Source: Rothia aeria (lineage in GTDB: Bacteria; Actinomycetota; Actinomycetes; Actinomycetales; Micrococcaceae). Taken from it: a stretch of 64,000 bases of DNA. Where the stretch lies: assembly GCA_002355935.1 (NCBI GenBank), contig AP017895.1, positions 1,116,001-1,180,000 of the forward strand, given 5' to 3'. The notes beneath the pieces were generated by a model, which was not told where the DNA came from, made no database searches, and saw only the letters and a list, made by a program, of their open reading frames with translations. The number at the start of each line of letters is the position of its first letter. Positions within the stretch are counted from its first letter, which is position 1. This document shows, one piece after another, positions 1 through 9,939 of the stretch. A program made the position numbers and the translations under genes.

Positions 1-83
1 TGTAAGTACGATCATGTGGCAGTGTTGTCTGTATCTGAGTCAACGAGGCGAGGGAAACGTATTAGCTGCCTGGAGCATGGTGA

Positions 84-100
84 CTGTCCAGTAGGGACAG
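84..100 (+). other. Small hairpin in the stretch before rpsB
   Basis: CTGTCC at 84-89 pairs with GGACAG at 95-100 around a five-base loop. There is no T-run after it, so it is not a standard terminator. I recognise no gene in 1-444. The reverse-strand open frame here (about 65 codons) resembles nothing I know and has no ribosome site that I can see. Confidence 0.3.
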
Positions 101-261
101 AAACAAACTGCCTCATAAGTGGAACTGCCACTGGGGTGAGGTATTGAGGGCAGGGGCGCGGGCACGGTGAGAGAGCCGAAGCAGAAAAACCTGCGTCAAT
201 AGGGTACAATTTCGTATTGCAGTGTGCGCTTTTGCGTACTCTGACTACGCGCGGCGTGAGC

Positions 262-346
262 GTCCGGTATCACAAGCCGGACGATAAGGAACCTTCGGTC
301 CGCCCCATAAACTAGGCGGTGAGGGTCTGAGGCCCGGGGCTACCCC
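262..346 (+). promoter_or_regulatory. Structured leader of rpsB
   Basis: Three short hairpins follow each other. GTCCGG (262-267) pairs with CCGGAC (277-282), CCGCC (300-304) with GGCGG (315-319), and GGGG (336-339) with CCCC (343-346). They lie about 100 nt before the rpsB start. A possible -10 box, TACAAT, is at 205-210 but I see no good -35. Leaders of ribosomal protein genes often carry autoregulatory structures, so an S2-responsive leader is a reasonable inference and nothing more. Confidence 0.35.
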
Positions 347-444
347 TGGCTTAAGCGCCGCTAGGAGAAACCGATAACTACTATGCGCGCGTGCGGCTAG
401 CCCGAGACGGGAGGTCGGCGCGGCACCCAGAAAAAGGAGACGAC

Positions 445-1251
445 ATGCCCGTCGTAACTATGCGTGAGATGCTGGATTCCGGCGTTCACTTCGGCCACCA
501 GACCCGTCGCTGGAACCCCAAGATGAAGCGTTTCATCCTCACCGAGCGCAACGGCATCTACATTATTGACCTGCAGCAGTCCCTCGAATTTATCGACAAG
601 GCTTTTGAGGCTGTGAAGGCAACCGTCGCACACGGCGGTAATATCCTGTTCGTGGGCACCAAGAAGCAGGCCCAGGAAGCTATCGCTGAGCAGGCTACCC
701 GCGTGAACATGCCGTACGTGAACCACCGCTGGCTCGGTGGTATGCTCACCAACTTCTCCACCATCGCTAAGAGCATTGAGCGCATGAAAGAGCTGGAGCA
801 GATCGACTTCGACGACGTCGCGGGTTCACGCTACACCAAGAAGGAACTGCTGCTGATGCGTCGCGAGTTTGAGAAGCTCGAAAAGACCCTGGGCGGTATC
901 CGTAACCTGACCAAGGTTCCCTCCCTGGTGTGGGTTGTTGACACCAAGAAGGAGCACCTGGCGGTTAACGAGGCTCAGAAGCTGGGCATCCCCGTGGTGG
1001 CTATTCTCGACACCAACTGCGACCCCGACGAGGTGGCATTCCCCATCCCCGGCAACGACGACGCAATTCGCTCCGTGAACCTGCTCACCCGCGTGGTGGC
1101 GGATGCGGTGGCAGCTGGTCTGCTTGAGCGTAACGCTAAGAAGAGCGGCAAGGCGGAGACCACCGAGGAGCCCATGGCTGCTTGGGAGCGTGAGCTTCTG
1201 GAGCAGCACGAGGCCGCTAAGACCGAGGAATCCGCAGAAGAAGCTAAGTAA
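445..1251 (+). CDS. rpsB: 30S ribosomal protein S2
   Basis: S2 binds the 30S subunit late in assembly and is needed for S1 docking and mRNA binding. The product has 268 residues and begins [20 protein letters not shown], the classic S2 N-terminus. The start is ATG 445 after AAAGGAG at 434-440; an upstream in-frame ATG at 391 would add an 18-residue tail not seen in the family. The C-terminus is a charged Glu/Ala-rich tail, as in other actinobacterial S2 proteins. tsf follows 125 nt downstream, the normal rpsB-tsf pairing, with two hairpins between them. Confidence 0.98.
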   Translation: MPVVTMREMLDSGVHFGHQTRRWNPKMKRFILTERNGIYIIDLQQSLEFIDKAFEAVKATVAHGGNILFVGTKKQAQEAIAEQATRVNMPYVNHRWLGGMLTNFSTIAKSIERMKELEQIDFDDVAGSRYTKKELLLMRREFEKLEKTLGGIRNLTKVPSLVWVVDTKKEHLAVNEAQKLGIPVVAILDTNCDPDEVAFPIPGNDDAIRSVNLLTRVVADAVAAGLLERNAKKSGKAETTEEPMAAWERELLEQHEAAKTEESAEEAK

Positions 1252-1256
1252 GCTTT

Positions 1257-1316
1257 AGCTCACCCGGTAACGGGGAGCTCACGGACGGTACCCACCCGCT
1301 CAGGGCGGGTGCCGTC
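1257..1316 (+). terminator. Tandem hairpins between rpsB and tsf
   Basis: AGCTC (1257-1261) pairs with GAGCT (1275-1279) with CCCG/CGGG inside. A stronger stem follows: GACGG plus CACCCGC (1284-1299) against GCGGGTG plus CCGTC (ends 1316), with a small bulge. No T-run follows, so this probably attenuates or processes the rpsB-tsf transcript, giving unequal S2 and EF-Ts output, and is not a full stop. Confidence 0.5.
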
Positions 1317-1376
1317 TGCTCATAACTCATGGGCGTTATTGCGCCCACATCTTATAAAGGATAAAGAGGAGTTCAC

Positions 1377-2207
1377 ATGGCGAACTACACCGCAGCCGAC
1401 ATTAAGGCACTGCGTGAGAAGACCGGCGCAGGTATGCTCGACGTTAAGAAAGCCTTGGACGAGGCAAACGGCGACCAGCAGAAGGCCGCGGAGATCATCC
1501 GTGTTAAGGGCCTGAAGGGCATCACCAAACGTGAAGGCCGTGCGACCGCTGAGGGTCTGGTTGCTGCCCGCGTGGAGAATGGCGTTGGCTACATGGTTGA
1601 GGTTAACTCCGAGACTGACTTCGTGGCGAAGTCCGACCCGTTCATTGCGTTCGGTCAGAATGTGCTGGAGGCTGCTATTGCAGCTAACGCGTCCACCCTG
1701 GAAGAGCTGCAGGCTGCATCTTACGAGGGGAAGACCGTTGAGGAGCTGACCACTGACGCAGGTGCGCTGCTGGGTGAGAAGATTGTGGTGCGCCGCGTGG
1801 CCCGCGTGGAAGGCGAGAACGTGGCAGTGTACCTGCACAAAACCTCCAAGGACCTGCCCGCACAGGTCGGTGTTCTGCTGGCTGTATCCGGTGCTAACAC
1901 CGAGGAAATCGCACACGATGTTGCTGTGCACATTGCCGCTATGAGCCCCAAGTACCTGGATTCGGCGTCCATCCCTGCTGACCAGGTTGAGACTGAGAAG
2001 CGTGTGGCCCGTGAGACCGCGATCGCTGAGGGCAAGCCCGAGCAGATTCTGGACAAGATTGTTGAGGGCCGTCTGAAGGGCTTCTACAAGGAGAACACTC
2101 TGCTGGATCAGGACTTTGCTAAGGATCCCAAGAAGTCCGTTGCCCAGGTGCTCTCTGAGGCAGGCGCAACCGCAACCGGTTTCGCACGTTTCCGTGTGGG
2201 CGCATAA
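1377..2207 (+). CDS. tsf: Elongation factor Ts
   Basis: EF-Ts is the nucleotide exchange factor that releases GDP from EF-Tu in the cytoplasm. The 276-residue product starts MANYTAADIKALREKTGAGM, with the N-terminal UBA-like domain and the conserved LREKTGAGMLDVKKAL stretch at residues 11-26. The dimerisation region follows, including the VNSETDFVA motif near residue 76 that contacts EF-Tu. The start ATG 1377 has GAGGAG upstream. The length matches actinobacterial EF-Ts. It is co-oriented with rpsB and ends in front of a terminator-like hairpin. Confidence 0.98.
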   Translation: MANYTAADIKALREKTGAGMLDVKKALDEANGDQQKAAEIIRVKGLKGITKREGRATAEGLVAARVENGVGYMVEVNSETDFVAKSDPFIAFGQNVLEAAIAANASTLEELQAASYEGKTVEELTTDAGALLGEKIVVRRVARVEGENVAVYLHKTSKDLPAQVGVLLAVSGANTEEIAHDVAVHIAAMSPKYLDSASIPADQVETEKRVARETAIAEGKPEQILDKIVEGRLKGFYKENTLLDQDFAKDPKKSVAQVLSEAGATATGFARFRVGA

Positions 2208-2277
2208 AAATACGCAGCCACTAATTTTAGTGCTCCCCTAACCCGGTGAAACCTGGCGGCGGGGGCGAGAAAACGAG

Positions 2278-2306
2278 GGGAGGTCGTCACACGGCGGCCT
2301 CCCTTT
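2278..2306 (+). terminator. Probable terminator of rpsB-tsf
   Basis: GGGAGG at 2278-2283 pairs with CCTCCC at 2298-2303, followed directly by TTT (2304-2306). It lies 70 nt after the tsf stop and 68 nt before pyrH, which fits termination of the rpsB-tsf unit. Confidence 0.5.
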
Positions 2307-2373
2307 AACGTATCCTTGATAAAGACTGATGGGGCATACCCCGACCACTACTAACTAACCGTTGGAGGGTTCT

Positions 2374-3120
2374 ATGAAAGAATCGATCGCACACCCCCTG
2401 TACGAGGACAGCAACCGGCATCGACGCCGTGTTTTACTCAAACTTTCCGGCGAAGTTTTTGGTGGCGGTGAAGTGGGTATTTCCACCGAGGTGGTGCGCA
2501 ATATTGCTCGGCAGATCGCGGCAACCGTGGGTGAGGTAGAGACCTCCATCGTGATCGGTGGCGGCAACTTTTTCCGTGGCGCCGAACTTTCCCAAGCAGG
2601 GATGGACCGTTCCCGTGCCGACTACATGGGCATGTTGGGTACCGTCATGAACTCTTTGGCACTTCAGGATTTTCTGGAGCAGGAGGGTATTGATACCCGT
2701 GTGCAGTCTGCTATCACTATGCCGCAGGTTGCCGAAACTTACATTCCACGCCGCGCGATTCGTCACATGCAGAAGGATCGCGTGGTTATTTTTGGTGCTG
2801 GTGCGGGCTTGCCGTACTTCTCAACTGACACCGTAGCCGCCCAGCGCGCCCTGGAAATCCACGCGGATGAGGTGCTGGTCGCTAAGAACGGTGTGGACGG
2901 GATTTACACCGCCGACCCGAATAAAGACCCAAATGCTGAACGTCTGTACAACCTCACCTACGATGAGGCGATGCAGCGTAATATCCGGGTGCTGGATCAG
3001 ACCGCGTTTTCCTTGTGCCGCGATAATAACGTGACGATGCGCGTGTTCGGCATGCAGGGTGAAGATAACGTGACTCGCGCCATTAAGGGTGAGAAAATGG
3101 GCACTCTGGTGACTCGCTAG
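2374..3120 (+). CDS. pyrH: Uridylate kinase (UMP kinase)
   Basis: It phosphorylates UMP to UDP with ATP in pyrimidine nucleotide synthesis; the bacterial enzyme is a hexamer of the amino-acid kinase fold. The 248-residue product shows [12 protein letters not shown] near residue 20, [10 protein letters not shown] near residue 63, the [11 protein letters not shown] segment, and the C-terminal NVTMRVFGM. The start is ATG 2374, seven bases after GGAGG; a TTG four codons upstream is inside the ribosome site. pyrH-frr-cdsA in one direction is the usual bacterial order. Confidence 0.97.
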   Translation: MKESIAHPLYEDSNRHRRRVLLKLSGEVFGGGEVGISTEVVRNIARQIAATVGEVETSIVIGGGNFFRGAELSQAGMDRSRADYMGMLGTVMNSLALQDFLEQEGIDTRVQSAITMPQVAETYIPRRAIRHMQKDRVVIFGAGAGLPYFSTDTVAAQRALEIHADEVLVAKNGVDGIYTADPNKDPNAERLYNLTYDEAMQRNIRVLDQTAFSLCRDNNVTMRVFGMQGEDNVTRAIKGEKMGTLVTR

Positions 3121-3122
3121 GT

Positions 3123-3143
3123 GCCGCGCTATTATACAGCGGC
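3123..3143 (+). other. Hairpin after pyrH
   Basis: GCCGC (3123-3127) pairs with GCGGC (3139-3143) immediately after the pyrH stop. There is no T-run. The rest of the 216-nt gap before frr holds no gene; TATAAC near 3211-3216 could be a -10 box for frr but has no clear -35. Confidence 0.3.
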
Positions 3144-3336
3144 GTCTTGCCCCATCGCACCGACACACAGGCGCAAAGAGTCGCCGCGAAGGCCGTGGGG
3201 CGACTAAACTATAACTACAGGCATTGCTCAAGTACCCGGGCACCATCGTAGAGCCCGCCCGTACCGCTGGAAGCCGCCACGAAAATAATGTTCAGATTCG
3301 GCTCGCGCCGACTTCACCCCCAGAAGGAGATCCGAA

Positions 3337-3894
3337 GTGATCGAAGAAACCCTTGCCGAAGCCGGCGAGAAGATGGACAAGACTGTTGAAGCTGCTAAGG
3401 CTGAGTTCGCTAAGGTGCGTACGGGCCGCGTAAACCCGGGCCTGTTCAGCTCGCTCACCGCCGATTATTACGGGGCACCCACCCCGCTGCAGCAGCTTGT
3501 TTCGTTCAATGTTGAGGACGCCCGCACCGTGAAAATTGTGCCGTTTGACGTGACCGCCCTCGCCGCTATCGAGAAGGCGCTACGTGACTCGGATTTGGGT
3601 GTTAACCCCAGCAACGATGGGGCGGCTATCCGCGTGGTGATGCCAGAAATGACCGCTGAGCGCCGTAAAGAATACACGAAACTGGTGAACCATAAGGCCG
3701 AAGAGGCCCGCATTTCGGTGCGTAATATCCGCCGTCACGCCAAGACCACCATCGATAAGTACGTCAAGGACGGTGAAATCGGTGAAGACGACGGGGCACG
3801 TGCCGAGAAGGAACTGGACGCCCTCACCAAGAAACATGTTGATACCATTGACGAGCTGTACAAGCACAAGGAATCCGAACTGCTAGAGGTTTAG
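3337..3894 (+). CDS. frr: Ribosome recycling factor
   Basis: RRF works with EF-G to split the post-termination ribosome. The 185-residue product has the family length. It carries the diagnostic AKVRTGRVNPGLF segment near residues 29-41 and the C-terminal helical repeat, including RRHAKTTIDKYVKDGEI. The start is GTG 3337 with AAGGAG nine bases upstream. cdsA follows after 18 nt, so the two are likely co-transcribed. Confidence 0.97.
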   Translation: MIEETLAEAGEKMDKTVEAAKAEFAKVRTGRVNPGLFSSLTADYYGAPTPLQQLVSFNVEDARTVKIVPFDVTALAAIEKALRDSDLGVNPSNDGAAIRVVMPEMTAERRKEYTKLVNHKAEEARISVRNIRRHAKTTIDKYVKDGEIGEDDGARAEKELDALTKKHVDTIDELYKHKESELLEV

Positions 3895-3912
3895 CGGGAG
3901 CCGGTACCAACG

Positions 3913-4791
3913 ATGACAGCAGAACCCGAAAGCACCGGGGAATCCCCCTCACTACCGCAGGTAAAGCCCACGTCAAAGGCTGGGCGGGACCTGCCCGCCG
4001 CCATTGGTGTGGGGGTGGCTTTCGGGGTGCTTCTTCTCTTGGGGCTGTTCTTCCCGCCCGTGATGGTTTTTACTGCCGCGCTAACCGCTGGGGTGGGTGC
4101 ATGGGAAGTCGCTCATGTTTTGAACGATAAGCGCGGGCACGGCATCCCCGCCGTCGCGACCGGGGTGCTGACGGTGATGACCGTTGTCGCCTCATATATT
4201 CATGGGGTGCTTGGGCTGGTTATATGTACTGCGGTATCGGCAGTTATTCTGCTGGTGTGGACCCTGCTTCTGAGTGGACGTAGGCGCACCGCAAACATCC
4301 CGGCGGCCACCTTCGGGGTTCTTGGGACCCTACTGTGGGTGCCGGTGCTGATGAGCATCCCCATTGTCTACTTGGGGAGTGTTGAGCGTGGCTGGCTGGG
4401 AATCCTGATGATCCTCCTTATGGCCATTAGCAACGACACGTTCGGCTATATTGCCGGGGTAAACTGGGGGAGGCACCCCATGGCCCCGAAAATTTCACCC
4501 AAGAAAAGCTGGGAAGGGCTGGCTGGCTCTATTATCGGGTCGGCCCTGGTAGCCATTGTCACCCTCATTATTGTGGGACAGCCGTGGTGGTACGGGCTGC
4601 TCGTAGCCCCTGTGATGGTGGTCGCATCCACGGCTGGGGATTTGATGGAGTCGGTGGTAAAACGTCGGCTGGGTGTGAAAGACATGTCGAACATCCTGCC
4701 CGGTCACGGCGGCATGATGGACCGTTTGGACTCAATTCTTTTCGCGGCTGCCGCCGGGTGCCTGATTTTTGGGACCGTGATGCCGCTGTAA
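3913..4791 (+). CDS. cdsA: Phosphatidate cytidylyltransferase
   Basis: It makes CDP-diacylglycerol from phosphatidic acid and CTP at the cytoplasmic membrane, feeding phosphatidylglycerol (pgsA at 44722) and phosphatidylinositol. The 292-residue protein has about eight hydrophobic segments after a hydrophilic N-terminus. The family signature lies near residues 246-273 (SVVKRRLGVKDMSNILPGHG followed by MMDRLDS). GRHPMAPKISPKKSWEG in the middle is also typical. The start ATG 3913 follows GGGAG. Confidence 0.95.
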   Translation: MTAEPESTGESPSLPQVKPTSKAGRDLPAAIGVGVAFGVLLLLGLFFPPVMVFTAALTAGVGAWEVAHVLNDKRGHGIPAVATGVLTVMTVVASYIHGVLGLVICTAVSAVILLVWTLLLSGRRRTANIPAATFGVLGTLLWVPVLMSIPIVYLGSVERGWLGILMILLMAISNDTFGYIAGVNWGRHPMAPKISPKKSWEGLAGSIIGSALVAIVTLIIVGQPWWYGLLVAPVMVVASTAGDLMESVVKRRLGVKDMSNILPGHGGMMDRLDSILFAAAAGCLIFGTVMPL

Positions 4792-4861
4792 CGAATACCG
4801 TACACTAGATGTTTAGCCGCGCTGCAGGTTATTGAACGCCAGTACACGAAGGAGCGTCCTT

Positions 4862-5460
4862 TTGGCAAGGAAAAAATTAGGCCCGCCCGTGACGGGGGCT
4901 TCTCCCGTACCGCTGAGACCGTTGCCGGGTACCGCCGTGTGGAGGTAGACCGCCTATTTACCCGCCTTGCCAACGACTACGAGCACCTCAGCAGCGGAGC
5001 AGAAGTGCCTTCAGACATATACACGTCACGTTCCATCCGGCAGGTGATTTTTCAGGCTGAGCCCGGCGGATACAATCCCGTGGAAGTGGACCGTGCCTTG
5101 GAGCAGGTGGGGGAGAGGTTCGCCAAACTGGAACGCAGCCGCTATATTCAGCGGTATGGACTGACCGAATGGGAGCGTTCTTTACGGTCCACTGGTGAGT
5201 TGCTGGCGGGGCGTTTAGAGCGTCCTCGGGGTGAGAAATTCCGCCGCCCTACTAAACGCAAAACGGTTGGCTACTTCATTAGTGACGTAGATGAACTGTG
5301 TGACCGGGTGCTTGCCCAGCTTAACAGTGAGGAGCCGCTGGATGCTGGTGTAGTGCAGCGCGCCTCGTTCCGGCCTGCCACCGGGTCTGTCTGCTATGAC
5401 GAAACTCAGGTGGACGCGTTTTTGGACCGCTGCATTGAGCTGCTGCAGGACTTAGCCTAA
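4862..5460 (+). CDS. DivIVA-domain protein (start region frameshifted)
   Basis: The N-terminus reads ...TAEYTVAGYRR-like: the actual residues are ETVAGYRRVEVDRLFTRLA, matching the DivIVA-type motif in which GY precedes VD. A second copy, PGGYNPVEVDRALEQVGERF, follows, and a third VCYDETQVDAFLDRCIELL is at the end. DivIVA proteins bind curved membrane and organise polar growth; this short form may be only an accessory. GAAGGAG (4848-4854) precedes TTG 4862, but that TTG is one base out of frame with the body. Making the A-run at 4871-4876 seven long gives MARKKIRPARDGGFSRTAET and joins them. The first in-frame standard start otherwise is GTG 4939, which would cut the first motif. Confidence 0.65.
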
Positions 5461-5607
5461 GGCGGCGTGCTTTCTCTCTGAGGCGCCAACGTTACGGGTC
5501 CGTGCGTAGCCGCTGACTTTCCGCAGGCGATACTGGGGTTCGCAGCTGTTGACGGGCGGGAGTAGTCCGCTTCTGGTTCTAGCCTCGGATAGGGGATACT
5601 TATAACT

Positions 5608-6922
5608 ATGAAATTTGGTTCCTCCGCCCGCTTAGATGCCACGTCCCCACCCTTACTAATACGTTGAAAAGCCTTGTGCGCACACCCTCACGTGTCACTC
5701 TTCTAGGTTCTACCGGTTCTATCGGCACCCAGGCAATACAGGTTATTGAGCATCTTGCGCGTCTTGCAGGCACCACCGTCGATGCTGAGGATGCACCGCT
5801 GAAGGTTGCAGCTCTCAGTGCCGGTTCACGCTCCCTCGAATTATTAGCACAGCAGGCGGTGCTGGTACGGGCCGAGCTTGTTGCCACCAGCGGCACGGCG
5901 CAGGATGCACAACGGTTGCGAGAATACCTTGATGCGGCTGCCCGCAGCACGGGCATTAGCGGGTACAGTCCGCGCATCGTCTGGGGAGAACGTGCCAGCG
6001 TTGAGGCGGCGGCGCATCCGGCGGATGTGGTGCTCAATGGCATTACCGGATCTATCGGTTTAGAACCCACACTGACCGCCCTCAAAGCGGGGTACCGGGT
6101 TGCCCTTGCGAATAAAGAATCTCTGATTGCGGGTGGTCCGCTTGTGCGTGCCGCCGTCGATGCCTCACCGTTAGAAACCCCGATGGTTCCGGTGGATTCG
6201 GAGCATTCGGCTCTTGCCCAGGCTCTAACCAGCGGTACCGACGCCGAGATAGACCGGCTGATTCTCACGGCCTCAGGCGGGCCCTTTCGCGGGTACACGC
6301 GTGAGATGCTTCACGATGTTACCCCACGGCAGGCGCTGGCGCATCCTACCTGGGATATGGGGCTGGTGGTCACAACCAATTCGGCAACGATGGTGAATAA
6401 GGCCCTTGAGGTATTAGAGGCACACCATCTTTTGGGGTTGATCTTGACCGCATTGATGTTGCGGTACACCCGCAGTCGATTGTGCATTCAATGGTTCAGT
6501 TCGTAGACGGCGCGACTATCGCCCAGGCGTCCCCGCCGACCATGCTTCTGCCTATTGCTTTGGGACTGACGTGGCCGCATCGTATTCCGCAGGTAGCGGC
6601 CCCTTGTGATTGGACTCAGGCGCAAACATGGACTTTTGAACCGCTTGATGCGACGGCTTTCCCTGCTGTGCAGATGATTAAAGAGGCGGGCAAGCGGGGC
6701 GGAACTTTTCCCACCGTTTTTAACGCCGCTAATGAGGAAGCGGTTAGTGCTTTCCACGCCGGTAAAATTCGGTTTACCGATATTGTGGATTCCGTGGCGC
6801 GTGTTTTGGAGGCACACACCGCCAGCGGCGAAGCCGTGACAGACACCGAGATGACCCTAGACGCAGTGCTTAACGCCGAAACCTGGGCGCGGACACAAGC
6901 CCGTGAATTACTGATTCTGTAG
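5608..6922 (+). CDS. dxr: 1-deoxy-D-xylulose 5-phosphate reductoisomerase (frameshifted)
   Basis: It converts DXP to MEP with NADPH, the committed step of the MEP isoprenoid pathway; ispG at 9940 acts later in it. LLGSTGSIGTQAIQVIEH is the NADPH-binding start, and LANKESLIAGG, PVDSEHSALAQ and LTASGGPF are catalytic-domain motifs. The frame breaks at T4 (6430-6433): one more T gives HHLFGVDLDRIDVAVHPQS and runs to the stop at 6922. A second break is likely at C4 (5645-5648): one more C joins ATG 5608, which sits 7 nt after GATACT, to the body. Without that repair the start is TTG 5664, which has no ribosome site. With both repairs the protein has about 438 residues, with a short N-terminal extension. 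Confidence 0.9.
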
Positions 6923-6957
6923 GCGGGATTGTAAAAGCACATGCTGTAGACCCAATA

Positions 6958-7226
6958 GTGGGGTCAGTCAACTTTGGCTCGGCTCCTGTGCTAGATTCCC
7001 CCGCTCCTGCGCCTGGACCGAGCCCGGTAGAGCCAAGCAGCGCCGGGGCAGATGCTTCGGCTCAGCCTATTGATTCAACTTACACCCCCTCACCGGAGAA
7101 GTCTTCGAGCGCCCCGAACCCGGAGCCTTCTGCGGCGACAGTGGCACCGGATCCGAGGAACCCATAGCGGTATCGTACAAGGAAGGGTGCACGGTGAAGC
7201 GCGCAGGGCAATTCCCCGTTTATTAG
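6958..7226 (+). CDS. Hypothetical Pro/Ser-rich small protein
   Basis: An open frame starts at GTG 6958, 35 nt after dxr, and encodes a 69-residue Pro/Ser/Ala-rich peptide ending at 7167. If one base is missing near 7153, the frame would continue as EEPIAVSYKEGCTVKRAGQF to a stop at 7226. That would resemble a real protein tail. No family is recognised, there is no clear ribosome site, and composition alone could explain the frame. It might be a linker part of the membrane gene that follows. Confidence 0.3.
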
Positions 7227-7257
7227 TTGTTCAGCAGAGGAGAGGGAAATATCGGTT

Positions 7258-8167
7258 ATGGGTGGGTATGGTGAGGAGCCGCGTCATGCGTTGGAGCCGT
7301 ATTTTTGTGAGCGGTCTGTGGGGCCTGTGTCTGAGGAGTCGCGGGGCCGGTGGGGGACGTGGGATTGGGAGCCGGGAGAGCTGGGGCGGTATTTATTACG
7401 GCCGATATTGGCGATGGTGTTTGTGGTGGGTCCTGCAATGTATGGTGCTATATATTTGGGGCTTCATGAACCTACTGCGCCTCCGGTGTTGTTTTATGTG
7501 TTGGCGGTGTTGGCGCCGGTAATTTTTACGGGGTTAACGGTGGTGCGGTATGTGCGTCGTCGGGGAGGATGCATGGTTTGTGGGAAGGAAATCTGTTTCT
7601 GATAGGGATGCTTATTCCTAATTTGGCAGGTCCCCCGTATAAGTTGTTGACCACGGTGTGTGCTGCTTCGTCTTTGGTGGCGACGTTTTGGGCGTCGGTG
7701 GTGGTGACGTTTTGGGCGCAGTATCGGGGGTTGGATCCGAATTATTATTTACGGTATGTTCCTCCGGCGCCGGTGGCGAGGAAGGAGGGGGTGCGGGGGT
7801 ATGTGCAGTATGTGCGGGGTGAGGCGTTTTTTATTTTTGTGTGCCTCGCAGGGTTCCCTGCGTTCTTTTTCTTGGCAATAGGTATTTTTGTTCATGATAA
7901 TGATCGGGCTATCTCTGAGTTTATTATTGCTATGGAAAGTTTTGCTGTGGCAATATTCCTGTGTTTGATTCTTCGGGGTATTTTTAAGGTGCATTCGCGG
8001 TGGCGTCGTTTAGGAGTAATAGCGGTAGTAATTTTTTGGTTTTTCATCCGGCAGGGTTTAATCCGTTGCTTACATTGTTTTATGCTATTGCGGGGGATGT
8101 TTCAGGTGGTATGTTCTTTCCTTCTGTTTCTCGGGGGAAGAACGCTGAAGAGGTTGAGGGTGCTTAG
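7258..8167 (+). CDS. Uncharacterised multi-pass membrane protein (two frameshifts)
   Basis: Three frame segments join into one protein of about 303 residues if one G is added to GGGG (7562-7565) and one T to the six-T run at 8032-8037. The second repair changes a basic, implausible tail into VIFLVFHPAGFNPLLTLFYA followed by an acidic end at 8167. I see about six hydrophobic segments (near residues 47-65, 75-95, 115-155, 180-205, 220-240 and 265-285) and no known motif. The stretch is visibly more T-rich than its neighbours, which may mark transfer or weak codon selection. It sits between dxr and rseP. ATG 7258 follows GGAGAGGG. Confidence 0.6.
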
Positions 8168-8272
8168 CTTGAGAGATTCGGTGCTGCCTTCAGCAGGTTC
8201 ACAGATAACAGGAGTATCCTAGAGGCTTTGCGGTATCCCGCACACACAAGCAGTCCGCTCTGAAGGAGAGAC

Positions 8273-9770
8273 GTGGAGATTCTGTACTACGCCGCTGGCG
8301 TGATTATTATGGCGTTTGCCATCGCGGTATCCATTGCTCTGCACGAGGTGGGGCACTTGGTGCCCGCTAAACTCTTCGGCGTGCACGTACCCCAGTATAT
8401 GATCGGCTTCGGAAAAACCATTTTCTCGTTCCGCCGGGGCGAGACCGAGTACGGGTTTAAAGCCATCCCGCTCGGTGGGTACATCTCTATGATTGGCATG
8501 TACCCGCCCGCCGTCCAAGAAAAAACTGATGCTTCAGCCGAAGAGGATGCTTCGACTGAACGTGAGAAGGTCACAGCGTCCGCGGCCGCAGGTACCGTGG
8601 CGGGGCAGGCAGTATCTGAAACCGCTGAACTCACCGGTGATACTGCAGAACCAGCCGAAAATACGCTGTACCCCAGCGGCAGGTGCGTTCCGGGAACACC
8701 AGCCTGCTGGCATCGCTCTCTGCTGCTGCCCGTGAGGCGGATGCCGAACGTATCCAGCCTGGCGATGAGAACCGTCTCTTCTATAAGCTGCCGGTGTATA
8801 AGCGCATTATCATTATGCTCGGCGGGCCGTTCATGAACCTGCTGATTGGGGTTGTGTGCACCGCAATCCTAATTTGTGGGTTTGGGCTGCCCACCGCCAC
8901 GAATAAGGTCAGCTCTGTGTCGGAGTGTGTGCCGACGGTCAGTATGAACACAGATTCCATCACCTATGAGGAGTGCAGCGCTTCTTCTCAGCCGTCCCCG
9001 CGAAAACTGCCGGGCTGCGTGCAGGGGACACGGTGCTGGCGGTGAACGGTACTGAAACCAGCAGCTGGACGGCGGTCTCAAGCGCTATCCGCGCGGCAGG
9101 GACCACCCCCAGTGAGATAAAGATCATGCGGGACGGGCGTGAACAGACCCTCACCATCACCCCGGTGCAGCTGGTGCGGCCCGTGGTTGATGAACAGACC
9201 GGCCAGTACGCCCGCAATGAGGACGGGTCCTTTAAAACAGTCAGCGGCGGGTTTGTGGGTATTTCTCCCACCTCCGAGCTGAAGCCTGGTAACCTATCCG
9301 ATGTGCCGCCGAACGTGGGGCATACCCTGGCTCGTATTGCCGGGTCCATGTGGTCGTTGCCGCAACGGGTCTGGGATCTTGGGGTAACTCTCGTTACCAA
9401 TGGTGACCGCGACGCGAACTCGCCGGTTTCTGTAGTGGGGGTGAGCCGTATTGCGGGGGAGGTCGCCTCTACCGATCAGATTGACCGCACCTCTAAGGAA
9501 GCAACTCTTGTCTCCCTGGTGGCCAGCATGAACTTGATGCTTTTCGCGTTCAACCTTATTCCGTTGCTGCCCCTGGATGGCGGGCACGTGTTTGGGGCAC
9601 TATGGGAGGCTACTCGCCGTGCCTTCGCCAAACTTACCCGCCGTGAAGACCCGGGTCCCTTCGATCCCATTAAGCTCATGCCGCTTACCTACGTGGTGGC
9701 TGGAGCATTCATCCTCATGTCCGTTATCCTTATTGCCGCAGATATTATTAAACCGATTAGGTTGTTCTAA
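8273..9770 (+). CDS. rseP: Site-2 (RIP) zinc metalloprotease, RseP family (two frameshifts)
   Basis: Intramembrane protease that cuts anti-sigma factors and other membrane proteins; in actinobacteria it lies between dxr and ispG, as here. HEVGH (residues 24-28) is the zinc motif in the first membrane helix, GFKAIPLGGYISMIGM follows, a PDZ-like core lies around GLRAGDTVLAVNG, and NLIPLLPLDGGHVFGALWE holds the third ligand near the C-terminus. Frames join by adding C to CCCC at 8671-8674 and to CCCC at 8996-8999, giving about 499 residues. The acidic Ala/Thr-rich insert before the second helix is unusually long. GTG 8273 follows GAAGGAG. Confidence 0.9.
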
Positions 9771-9939
9771 ATGTGCGGCTCGTGAGAGCCGCAACCTACG
9801 GTTTGGACGCCCCATCCTTAACGCCCTGTGATTTATCACGCGGTTAGGGTATCCGTATTAGTGAATCGCCGCGCGGCGGTGGCACAATAAGAAGCTGAAC
9901 GGCGCACCCAGCGCCACCTCAACCCTTTGGAGGAATACC

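Noticed and set aside
12-209. Reverse-strand 65-codon frame at the window start
   Set aside because: No family, no ribosome site, and it crosses a hairpin; it is not supported as a gene.
5608-5667. 19-codon leader peptide before dxr
   Set aside because: A single missing C in CCCC merges it with dxr and gives a natural N-terminus, in line with the other breaks.
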